DNA of 64,000 bases, taken from positions 110,401,746 to 110,465,745 of the forward strand of contig CM057826.1 in NCBI GenBank assembly GCA_030068075.1, written 5' to 3'. Below are positions 54,641-64,000 of the stretch, piece by piece (within the stretch, counting starts at the first letter, position 1; every line of letters begins with the position of its first letter). The notes beneath the pieces were generated by a model that worked only from the letters and a program-made list of their open reading frames with translations, made no database searches and had not been told where the DNA came from. A program made the position numbers and the translations under genes. This DNA is from Paguma larvata. Taxonomy: Eukaryota; Chordata; Mammalia; Carnivora; Viverridae.

Positions 54641-57600
54641 CTCTCCTACTAGCCTGGGAGTGCCTTTAGGGCAGGACCTCAGTACACTTTATCTTCCAAG
54701 GAAGAGAAAAGCAGACTCACTCTCACAGGTGGAACCTGATTTTCCTGCTGATCATAAACGTTCTCAAAGACAATCAATATGAGACAAGGCAAGAAAATTC
54801 TGGAGTCATGTCTGAGGAGCAGCCAAAAAAACAAAAACAAAAACAACAGAAAAACAAAAACAAAAACAACAAAGTCACTTGGGTATACCACAAAAGTGAC
54901 CAAACACCCCTGAGTCACTGCTGCTTCTTTAAAACAGTCTCTTTACATTTTTTCCACCTTCTAGGTAAGTGAATTCATTAAGATGCCCCACTTCTTGACA
55001 ACTCCCAGTTTAGAGCTAACTCCTAGCCTTGAACCTCCTCCAAACTGCTTGACACAAGCCCAAATCCTATGATGAGCTCCATCCGACCGCCTCTTACTGA
55101 GCCTCTCACTGACCCACCTCGTGGGTCCTCATGGTGTATGCTCTCTCTTGGCGATCAGGTTCCAATAAGCCCAGTTGGGTTTGACTGTAGGTGAGTTCAC
55201 CACTTTGGATTGCCAGGTCCTGTCACCCTAGGACTTTTCTCAGTATCTGTTTAATTGAACTGAAGGTCAAGAGGCGGAACAGCTGCAGCAACAGTGCTGG
55301 GTCACAGCTGTGCTTCGTACCCATCCTCTGGCATTAGCCGACCTTGCCTGTGACGCCCTGTGTGCGAAAAACCAGTTTCAGGTGAAACTGACAAAATTCA
55401 AAAATGGTTATTGAAAAAAACCAGGAAAAAACATTGAAGAAAACCTCCTGAAGGTGTTGGAGATCCCCCTTCCAACGACTGTGGCTCACAGCATGGATAG
55501 GAAATTGCCTTTTTAATGGAAAATAATTGAGATCTAGGGTGGGCCCCAAGTAAAACTCAATGTTTGCCCTTCTTGGAAAAAATAAGGACAACATACCATT
55601 TACATGAGGAAATGAGTGAAAGTAAGCCATGAACCTAGTTTATTGAGATTTGACCAGTTCTTTCAAGGGATCCCCACACTCAGGGCTTCCTTTTTATGAA
55701 AGCACAGAGATGAGAATTTACAGGGCTTTTTTCTTTTGGTATTCCAGTGAATTTTACCGAAAAATCCCATGATATGTGTTAAAACAAATTGCTTCGACTT
55801 CACATCTTTTCAAGAAAGAAGCGACAGGAAGGGAATCCCAGGCCTCTAGCAGAGGCAAGAACATTGAGCGGCGAAGGCCTGAAGAGAGGTGCTTGGACAC
55901 TGACCAGACAGGGCGGTTACAGAAAGAGATGCCAGTTCCTCCACCTGCTTTGGATTTGTGGAATCAGCACCCAAAGGAAGAGACTAGCCCCCAAAACCAA
56001 GACTAAACCCAAGAACTAGAGTGGAAGGTTTGCTTTTCTGTGCTTCAGAGAGACAGTGTGCCTTGATTTGACCTTCAAATATGGCAAAGGTCAGCAAGAG
56101 TCAGACTTTTCATAGGTAGACGTGAGGCAATGAATCTTTGATTTTCTAGTGAAATATTAAAGCTGAATCTAAACAAGCACATGTAGGCACATACGCGCGC
56201 ACAACCACACACCCAGAAGCAAACAGGCACATCAGGGTAGCCCGGACTCTAGTTCGTGAACCTAATGATGGCCAAGTTGGGAGACGTGGGAACAAGGACT
56301 TCTTGATTTGCTGGACACACTTTGCAGCAAGGGGACCTATATTAAGCATGCTAGTGACTAGCTTCATTTATAGGGTACGTTCCTACCTGATAAATTCTCA
56401 TTTGACACAACAATATAATGCAGATCTCTTTGGGTCTTCTTGGTGAGAAGCTAGTTTTTCAGTCTCTCCTTTTATGCATGCAATTTATGCTGAAGTGAAC
56501 GGGGAAAGAACAGGTGCTCATCACCAACAGTAGGTACTAATGGAGAAAATAGCAGCCTATCCATGTGATAACCATTCTGACTTTCAAATCAGAATCAGGA
56601 AAGACACCAGTTTGAACAATAGGAAGTGGCTATTTTTTAACGTCTAAGAGCCAAATACCAATCATTTCTTATGGTTCAACCCAATACATAGGAACATGGG
56701 TTAACACTAATTTTATAGTAGGAAGTCAGTCACTTGTAATCATAGACGACACATACTTTGCTTGACTGTGTTAAACATACTTATGAAAAAGTCTGCAACA
56801 AAATATAGCAGAATATTAACAGTGACTGTGTGGGTTTGATAATATTGGAATGCTACTGTTACCTTTCCTTTTTTTCAAAATTTTAATAATGTTGCTAGTT
56901 AGAGTGAAAAAATATTTTAAGATAATAAGTGAAAATGGCCATGCATTTCACTTATTGGATAGGATCTGATCTTTGCTTATAGAGATAAATATAACATTAT
57001 AGATATAAACATTAAAAGGTAAGATATAGATATTAAAAGATACAGATATAGTATTATGAATATTATAACAACATAACACTAAATTTCCTTGTCCACTTTT
57101 TTCTCCAGTCCTGTTTTTGGTTTTGGACTTGAGATTCATATCCTCCCCCTCCTCCCCGTTCCCTGAAGTGCCTTGAGAAAGAGAGGTGCTCAGAATACTA
57201 ACAGGTCACCATGACCAGTTGCCAACACTCAGTTTTCTTTGATTAAAGCTCCTACACAGATTTCCAGCCCTTTGATTAAAGCCCTGTAGTGTCTTGTGAA
57301 AGGTGGCATTTCATGTCCTTGTGTCATCCCTTCCAGGATTCTGGAAAAACTGAGAGTGATCCAGAGGGAAATCCTATTGTCCCCATCACCCTTCGCTTTG
57401 AGAAATCTGGCTGAGACAAAACGGTTTACCGTGAACACAGGGGCGCAGTCCACGGCAGGAAGAGTGGGTCAAAGCAGGGCGGACGCTCTGAAGCTTGCTG
57501 TGGGTTCCTGCAGCGTTCTCTGTAATTGACACCTGTAATTAACATCTCCTGCGGGGCTCACACCCTTGATAGTGTTTTCTCGGGAATTCAGTACTCTGTA

Positions 57601-57757
57601 TTCAGGTGAATTTTATCTTAAGCAAACATTCCTATTGTGTTTAGGTTTTTAAATTATTTTTCTGCCACATGTCTAAATTGATTTCTCCTCTCTCTGTTTT
57701 GAAATTGTTGGGGCAAACATGAGAAATATATAGAAATGCTTTTTTTTTTTTGAAGCC
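54641..57757. other. Intergenic, nothing recognised
   Basis: About 3.1 kb without a gene or clear repeat apart from the A-rich repeat at 54826-54870. Short open frames lack motifs. Confidence 0.45.
54826..54870. repeat. (AAAAAC)n-like A-rich repeat
   Basis: Imperfect AAAAACA units, GZMA upstream flank. Confidence 0.85.
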
Positions 57758-57855
57758 ATGGTTCTCTAACTTTAGTATCATAATAGCTACTCAGAGTGCC
57801 TACCTAAAATGCAGGTTCTCTAGCCCCACTGCAGGGATGCTGGTTCAGAACCCTA
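57758..57855 (+). mobile_element. MER5/MER58-like hAT fragment
   Basis: GGTTCTCTAACTTTAGTATC followed by TGCAGGTTCTCTAGCCCCAC, typical of the left half of these elements. Confidence 0.5.
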
Positions 57856-57857
57856 GA

Positions 57858-57925
57858 TAGGGAACATGAAGTTTAGATAGGGCAATTAATGTGCTCAAGT
57901 TCATATAACTAATAAATGGCAGCAT
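57858..57925 (-). mobile_element. MIR fragment
   Basis: AGGGCAATTAATGTGCTCAA followed by GTTCATATAACTAATAAATG matches reverse MIR core. Confidence 0.5.
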
Positions 57926-57929
57926 GTCT

Positions 57930-58197
57930 TCTATTTTTAAAAATTATTTATTTTTATTTTAGAGAGAGGGTACACAAATGGGGGAGAGAGGCAGAGAGAG
58001 AATCTTTTTTTTTTTAAATATTTATTTTGAGAGAGAGAAAGAATTGGGGGGAGGGACAGAGAGAGAGGGAGAGAATCCTAAGCAGGTTCCTGTCTTCAGT
58101 GCTGAGCCCAGCGCCGGGCTCCATCCCATTAACTTTGAGATCATGACTTGAGCCAAAATCAAGAGTCAGACTCTCAACCAACTCAGCCACCCAGGCA
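57930..58197 (-). mobile_element. Two nested/adjacent antisense SINEs
   Basis: A truncated copy (57930-58000: T-rich end and GA-rich part) runs straight into a second copy (58001-58197) starting with its own T tract and ending CAGCCACCCAGGCAATGC. Either an insertion into an older SINE or a partial duplication. Confidence 0.88.
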
Positions 58198-58484
58198 ATG
58201 CAGTGTTCTAACCCAATTCTACGTCATGTAAAAACCATAATCTTTTCATTGTGAATCACTGTTTTCCTAAAATAGTGTCTCTTTACCATTTTTATTCTTT
58301 ATTTTTGAAATACATCGCCTTTTGAGAATCTGATAAAGTATAGACACACATATGCACACAAATACTTGCATACTGTTTGGGGGAGATTCACAGACTTTTT
58401 GAAGTTCACCCATGGCCTTGAAGGAGCTCTTGGATCCCACATTATGAAGCTCAGCTCTGAAGATACCATTGAACTGTAAGATAT

Positions 58485-58602
58485 CACAGTGTGTGGTTAA
58501 GAACACTAACTCTGGGTTCAAATCCCAACCCTAGCAATAGGTGACTTCAGTAAATTTAATTGACCTCTCTGTGCCTTAGTTTTCTCATGTATAAAAATGA
58601 AA
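58485..58602 (+). mobile_element. MIR SINE
   Basis: GTTAAGAACACTAACTCTGG, GTTCAAATCCCAACCCTAGC and CCTCTCTGTGCCTTAGTTTT match forward MIR. Confidence 0.8.
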
Positions 58603-58618
58603 CTTAAAAAAATTAAAT

Positions 58619-58812
58619 GTTGGGGTGCCTGAGTGGTTAATCATTCAACTCTTGATTTCAGTTCAGGTCGTTTATCTCATGGTTCGTGGGACTGAGCTCT
58701 GCGCTGACAGCATAGAGCCTGCTTGGGGTTCTCTCTCGCCCTCTCTCTCTGTCTATCCCTCACTTGTGCGCATGTGATCTCTCAAAATAAATAAAAACTT
58801 AAAAATAAAATT
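58619..58812 (+). mobile_element. Carnivore tRNA-Lys SINE
   Basis: Head TTGGGGTGCCTGAGTGGTTA with a short deletion; A-rich tail. Confidence 0.92.
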
Positions 58813-58844
58813 AAAGATAGAAAAACTTTAAAAAGTTAAATGTT

Positions 58845-59052
58845 GGGGTGCCTGGATGGCTCAGTTGGTTAAGTGGCCGACTTCAGCTCAGGTCATGATC
58901 TCACGGTCTGTGAGTTCGAGCCCCGCGTGGGGCTCAGTGCTGACAGCTCAGAGCCTGGAGCCTTCTTCGGATTCTGCGTCTCCCTCTCTCTCTGCCCTTC
59001 CCCAACTCATACTCTGTCTCTATGTCTCTCAAAAATAAATAAACCTTAAAAA
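58845..59052 (+). mobile_element. Carnivore tRNA-Lys SINE with perfect TSD
   Basis: Head GGGGTGCCTGGATGGCTCAG. AAAAGTTAAATGTT is duplicated at 58831-58844 and 59053-59066. In tandem with the previous SINE. Confidence 0.96.
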
Positions 59053-59452
59053 AAAAAGTTAAATGTTAATATATGTAAATCACTTACAATGCTGCCATGC
59101 TTAATTGTAAGTTTTATTAAATGTGAGCAAATCTAAGTATATTTGGACTGGACTATTTTACAATGATATTATGGCTTTCTACACCACCCCTACCACTAGG
59201 AACAGAGACTTGGGAACCCATTCTGAAACCAAAAGTTTTAAGATCTGTCAGAGAGCTATGACTACTCAATGTATTTGTATGACTGAATGAGTCATCCACA
59301 CACCCCCAAATTAGTGGTTTTGTTGATCCTTCACTTAAAGGTTTTGCTCTATAGATCTGGCCTGAATTTAGGATTGTCACCAGATACAGTCAGTACTTTC
59401 CAGTTTTACTGCAGACACAAAGGGTACATTTTCATCTTAAAAAGTCAATATA

Positions 59453-59644
59453 CATAACATAAGAGACTCTCAAGGACTGAGAACAAACTGAGGGGAGAGA
59501 GAGGTCTGGAAAGGGGGGAGAGTGGGTGTTGGGCACAGACGAGGGTACTTGTTGGGATGAGCACTGGGTGTTATATGGAAACCAATCTGACAATAAATTA
59601 TTCAAAAAAAATAAAGGCTATTTTCTCGAAAAAAAAAAAAAGTC
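59453..59644 (+). mobile_element. L1 3' UTR fragment
   Basis: About 190 bp of young carnivore L1 3' UTR (GAGACTCTCAAGGACTGAG ... GATGAGCACTGGGTGTTATA) ending in AATAAA-like and A-rich sequence. The duplication AAAGTCAATAT appears at both sides. Confidence 0.85.
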
Positions 59645-61009
59645 AAAGTCAATATGCCTTTTAGCTAGCAAAGACAACTGGTAACATTAAAAACTGTTGG
59701 AAATTAAGTTATGATTTCTTTTTCCCTTTTACACAATGTTGAACACAAATTAAAACAATATAGAATTCTATTTTCTCATGAGTAAAACTAAAAAGCACAT
59801 GAAGATATGTCTTACTTCTGAGAATGAGGAGACACATGGAGATAGGGAAAGGGAAAGAAAAGGAATGTTCTTGGCCTTGGCTACCCATGTATGAAGACCA
59901 CTTAGTATCAGGTATGGACGTTAGCAGTACATAATGAAACACAAGGATGTGGGTTTTTTTTCTTTTTTTCTCTGCTATACTGCTAAAGATTTTTGGTGTT
60001 ATATTACTTGGAAACATAACCTTATTATAGCAATGGTGTGGTTACTTATTTGTCTCACAGATAAGCTCATTTCCTTTGGGCTTAGCCCTCTTCTACCTTA
60101 AAGGGTAACTGTGAAGCCGTGGAAACTGGTACATCAAGAGCATGTGATAGAGAATCGGTCTTCTTTAGACAACTTCTTTCGCTTTCAAATACGAGTTATT
60201 TTAAGAAGGTGAGTGCAAGTCTATATCAGAAATTGTTTTGAAATACCATCTTGAAAGCTAAGGAGAGATATTGGACGCATTCGTTGTTGAGGCTGCTGGG
60301 CAATCCTCCAGGAAAAGCTGAAGCTAGAGTCTTAACTCACGTCGTTCAACTCTCAAAGCACTAAAAGAAGATGCAGATGACTATTCATACATAGGAGAAA
60401 CGAGAGACTTCGAAATATGACATCAAGGAATTTAGAAATCAGAAAAGATTGGTAGATTTAATCATTAAAAAATTAAAGCTTCTGCCACTTAAAACATAAA
60501 GTCAGATTGCAAACATTTTCAATAGATGCAACAGAGATGGATAATTGTACAAAGTGATAACAGAAGATGAACACCTGAAAAGAAAAATGATCAGAGAATT
60601 TGAACATAGTAATTCCCAAAGATGTAAAAACGGCCGCTCTATTCCTGCTCTGTGGAGGACCGCATGGGCACACGGCACAAATTATCAATAACAAAAATGC
60701 AGTTTAAAACATTTAGGCGCTGTTTTTGCCTATCAAACTGCTAAAAATTAAAAAACAAAAAGTGTACTCTGTTGATGGAAATTCTGGTATGTTGACAGTT
60801 ATTTGAAAACTGTTACTACCTTTCTGGAAGGCAATGCATGTAAGGGTTATTAAATTAGGCATGATCTTTGACTCAACGAATAATTTCTATGCATTTAAAA
60901 AATTGTGAAGATGAATGGAAATTTACCCATAAGGAGTTCCATTGCCTTATCATTCTGTGACGAGAAAAAGTTGAAAGTAATCTAAATGCTCCCAAATAAG
61001 GAATTGGGC
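59645..61009. other. Intergenic, nothing recognised
   Basis: AT-rich sequence, perhaps old degraded repeat near 60700-60900 (CTATCAAACTGCTAAAAATT); no gene. Confidence 0.4.
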
Positions 61010-61460
61010 AAGTCCCTTAGTTCCTCATTGCTACTGTAACAAATTACCACTAATTTAGGAGCTAAACACAAGAGTATTATTTTACAGTTGTGTAGGTCAC
61101 AAGTCTGATGTGAATCTCGCTGAGCTAACATCAAGGAGCAGCAAGGTTGCATTTCTTTCTGGAAGCTCTGGAGGAGCATCCATTTTCTTGCCTTTTCTGG
61201 CTTCTAGAGGTCACCTGCAGATCTTGGCTTCTGGCCCCCTTCCAGCTTTAAAGCCACCTTCCACTTTTAAAGAACCTGTGATTACATTGGACCCACCTGA
61301 CGATTGTGTCGTCTCCATCTTTTAAGGTTGAGCTGATTAGCCACCTTAATTTCGTCTGCAATCTCATTCCCTTTGCATTGTATACATGTTCACAGGCTCC
61401 AGGGATTGGGATGTGGGCATCTTTGGGTGGGTGTGGAGCATTATTCTGCATGCCATAGTT
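61010..61460 (+). mobile_element. Old interspersed repeat (family unassigned)
   Basis: TTGCTACTGTAACAAATTAC, ATCAAGGAGCAGCAAGGTTG, TGCCTTTTCTGGCTTCTAGA and a GGGATTGGGATGTGGGCATC end. A widespread mammalian repeat, possibly old L1. It accounts for the short reading frames here. Confidence 0.5.
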
Positions 61461-62269
61461 TGTAAGTTATAATTCATCCATACGACCATTCTGTGAAACT
61501 ATTAAATAACATACAAAGTTCACATGACACCACCTTGCCTCATGCCTGCATGACACAGCTTTTGTTTCTCATGCCTGGGCTCCACCTCTACTGCTGAGAC
61601 AAGGATGCAGCGTGATGCAGAAATACGGGGAGTTCAAGCCTTTTTGGGAAATCCACTGAATAGTAGGAGATGGAATCTAGTGGATGAATTCTCTTCTCCT
61701 CCTTCCTCTCATAGGGAATTCTTTGAGGCGGTAATTCTTACTGCTCTTGGAAGGCTGAGCAATCAGTTGTTCTTGTTGCCAAGATGTTTTCTGCCCAGCT
61801 CTGCCCCCTGGGACTGGTACTTCTCCTCAACACTCCTCTTTTTCCTCCACCCACCCCCCAACCTCTTCTCAAGTATTTTGATCTCCAAAAACGTGGTAGC
61901 TCATCATCTCTCCTCCCTGGGAACTCCAACCAAGAGAGCTGAGAGAGGTACCAGGAGAGGGGAATGGCTTTATAAATTGGACCGTCACAAAATAGGGTTC
62001 GGTTTTCACGTATTTATCTCAATGGTGTATCTAAATGTTAAAGACAAGGTTTACAATGAAAATACTGTTTATATAATGATTGTAAGCGCACATTCATTAA
62101 TCCTTCATGTATCTGTTGCGACTTTCTGTCAGACTGTGTTCTGAGGTCCAAAAATGCAAAGACGAATGAAGACATGTTCTCTGCACTCAAGAACCATCCA
62201 GATGGGGATCTCTCCTCCCATTAAATACCTTCTCTCATAGTCACATACCTTCCACGCATCCAGCCATTT
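61461..62269. other. Intergenic with a 179-codon open frame
   Basis: The frame at 61605-62144 is the longest in the window but has no motif, no splice partner and no family resemblance. Treated as chance. Confidence 0.4.
62133..62190 (+). mobile_element. L2-like fragment
   Basis: CAAAGACGAATGAAGACATG followed by TTCTCTGCACTCAAGAACC. Short and weak. Confidence 0.35.
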
Positions 62270-62324
62270 AACCATCCATTCATCCATCCGTCCATCCATC
62301 CATCCATCCATCCATCCATCCATC
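62270..62324. repeat. (CATC)n microsatellite
   Basis: About 13 mostly perfect tetranucleotide units. Confidence 0.96.
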
Positions 62325-62833
62325 TGGTATTTAATGAGGGCTGCCGTGTCCAGGAACTGGAGTAGGCAGGCAAAGTGTCTGTTGCCTTAGTTAGCATGGT
62401 AGGAAAAATATGGTGCTTCCTGGGTATTTGATGCTGGAGTGGGCTAATTTTCCTGACACATGAAATTGATATAGAGTATGATTTTAATAAACATATACAA
62501 TACAAATTTAATTGTTTCCTAAATGCTGGACACAGTGCTAGTTGTGTGATAAATGCTGACCTCCATGACCTTGATTTCTCAGGTAATTGAAAGTAGCTCA
62601 GTGTTTCAGAAACCTGAGTGTGGGAAGTGGTGGAAGATGAGGGTAGAGAATGGGGAACTTCACGGAGAAATCTTAGACCATGATAAATAAGTACGTGGAC
62701 GAGGCCAGTGACAATGGAAAGTCAGTGAAGGCTTTTCATTAGGAGAGGCTCGGGGTTCTGTCCTCATTAAAGCGAGGCCACTACGGCACCACCGTGGATA
62801 ATGGCAGTTCCAGAATGTATAGTAGAGAATTAA

Positions 62834-63041
62834 AATTTTTTTTAATGTTTATTTACTTTTGACAGAGGGACAGAGTGTGAACAGGGGAGGGGCAGAGAGA
62901 GAGGGAGACACAGAATCCGAAGCAGGCTCCAGGTCCTGAGTTGTCAGCCCAGAGCCCGACGCGGGGCTCGAACTCACGAAACGTGAGGTCATGACCTGAG
63001 CTGAAGTCAGTGCTTAACCAACTGAGCAATCCAGGTGCCCC
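62834..63041 (-). mobile_element. Carnivore SINE with TSD
   Basis: Antisense copy. TATAGTAGAGAATTAA / TATAATAGAGAATTAA flank it at 62818-62833 and 63042-63057. Confidence 0.95.
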
Positions 63042-63356
63042 TATAATAGAGAATTAATAAATAGCAATTTGTTGGAAGGTGGGGAGATGGAAGTTGTCTT
63101 GGAGTGCTGTTGGCTTGCAAGACCCAATTTTTACCTAGAATGAACACTTACTGAGGAGGGGTTGCTTAATGGGAGAAAATTGGCATAAATTCATGTTTGG
63201 GGTGTGAGGCTGACTGCTTCCAGCGATGGAGGAGGGAGGGAGTCAAGAGACAGGGAGACTAGTTAGGAAATTGTTGTCCAGATCAGAATTAACTGATGCT
63301 GTGGGGATGGAATGGAGGAGTCAGATAAAGGGGTTAAAATTGGTTTCGTTAATAAT

Positions 63357-63560
63357 AAGGGGAGTCTGGGTGGTTCAGTCAGTTAAGCATTGGCTCTTGA
63401 GTTTTGTTCAGGTTGTGATCTCACACTTGTGAAATGGAGCCTCATGTTGAGCTCTGTGCTGACAGCGTGCACCCTTCTTGGGATTCTGTCTCCCTCTCTC
63501 TCTGCCCCTCCCCAGCTTGCACTCTCTCTGTCTCTCTCAAAGTAAATAAACTTTAAAAAA
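63357..63560 (+). mobile_element. Carnivore tRNA-Lys SINE
   Basis: Head AGGGGAGTCTGGGTGGTTCA, CT-rich middle, A-rich tail. Confidence 0.93.
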
Positions 63561-64000
63561 TGAGTTTATTTAGTGGTGACGAGTTTTCCGCAAAGGGCCA
63601 GGGGAGGGATGCTGGGTTGGAGAGCAGCAATGCAGCGGATACTTGCTTCTCTGCTGTCCTGTGGTGTGGGATTTGGGCACCGACATTTCCTTCCTCCCAC
63701 TGAAGAAAGACATGTGGGAACAGGATTTCCCCAAAGTGGGGCAGGTAGGAGAGGGACAATTGTAACTTCTTTGGTTTCTGAACTTCTGAACTGATTCCAT
63801 CAGTTGGACATGGTCCAGGGCTAGAGGTTTCTATGTCAGGGGTTTTCGAGGTAATGAAGCTACCACACCGTTATCCTTCCCCCCTTCCCCAACCCCGTCT
63901 CTGCATCTCATGTGACCCTGCTGGAACAGTAACCACCTTACTGCCATTGTATCTACCGCTACCACTGGGACCGTATCCTCATTTCATTTCTTTCTTTTTA
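63561..64000. other. Window end, nothing recognised
   Basis: Unique sequence after the last SINE; no gene or repeat seen. Confidence 0.4.

Noticed and set aside
61605..62144. 179-codon open reading frame
   Set aside because: Longest in the window, but no domain, signal or splice context; composition looks like random non-coding DNA.
326..63432. Many short frames with the '[20 protein letters not shown]' pattern
   Set aside because: They are translations of the carnivore SINE, not genes.
351..63560. tRNA genes suggested by the SINE heads
   Set aside because: The tRNA-Lys-like heads belong to retroposed SINEs with tails and target duplications; they do not form intact cloverleaf tRNA genes.
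1..64000. miR-449a/b/c hairpins expected in CDC20B
   Set aside because: I scanned the CDC20B introns by eye for the GGCAGTGTATTG seed region on the plus strand and did not find it. In human these hairpins lie on the far side of GPX8, which here is left of the window.
49044..64000. GZMK gene
   Set aside because: The usual neighbour of GZMA, but no GZMK exon (IIGGKEV, GDSGGP and so on) was recognised; in human it lies tens of kb away, so it is probably outside the window.
1..64000. Bacterial-type features (operons, CRISPR, riboswitches, IS elements)
   Set aside because: The window is a mammalian genome segment; nothing of this kind is present.

Overview
The window is mammalian nuclear DNA, almost certainly from a felid or other feliform carnivore. 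The main evidence is more than 30 copies of a tRNA-Lys-derived carnivore SINE (SINEC/CAN type, head 'GCCTGGGTGGCTCAGT', CT/GA-rich middle, A-rich tail) plus carnivore L1 3' ends. Genes are split into GT-AG exons, and most of the sequence is intron or interspersed repeat. Family and ortholog names come from recognising the encoded peptides; no database search was possible.

Three protein-coding genes are supported. (1) GPX8, minus strand, enters at the left edge: two complete coding exons and part of the third (1-4694). (2) CDC20B, plus strand: ten consecutive coding exons from 15482 to about 37597, all with consistent reading phase; the 5' exons lie left of the window. GPX8 therefore sits antisense inside a large CDC20B intron, as in the human 5q11.2 locus. 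(3) GZMA (granzyme A), minus strand, complete in five exons (48972 down to 40920), with a TATA-like box and a polyadenylation signal. CDC20B and GZMA converge tail to tail across about 3.3 kb.

Two broken genes are visible: a processed RPL28 pseudogene inside the CDC20B intron (6888-7282, minus), and a decayed granzyme-type fourth exon about 3 kb upstream of GZMA (51940-52122, minus), which looks like the last recognisable piece of a lost granzyme A-like paralog.

Layout: 1-4.9 kb GPX8; 4.9-15.4 kb CDC20B intron with SINEs, MIRs, the RPL28 pseudogene and a 2.4 kb 5'-truncated L1; 15.4-37.6 kb CDC20B exons among a second and third L1, MER20/MER5-type and Tigger-type DNA transposon relics and a HAL1/L1-like block; 37.6-40.9 kb intergenic; 40.9-49.0 kb GZMA; 49.0-64.0 kb the GZMA upstream flank, with the granzyme relic and repeats but no further gene recognised. 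GZMK, its usual neighbour, is not in the window.

The neighbouring genes do not form one pathway. CDC20B belongs to the multiciliogenesis locus (with miR-449, MCIDAS and CCNO, all expected left of the window), GPX8 is an ER-membrane peroxidase, and GZMA is a cytotoxic-lymphocyte granule protease. I found no novel system. The best leads are the granzyme relic exon, the altered CDC20B C-terminus, and the recurrent microsatellite at one position of several L1 copies.
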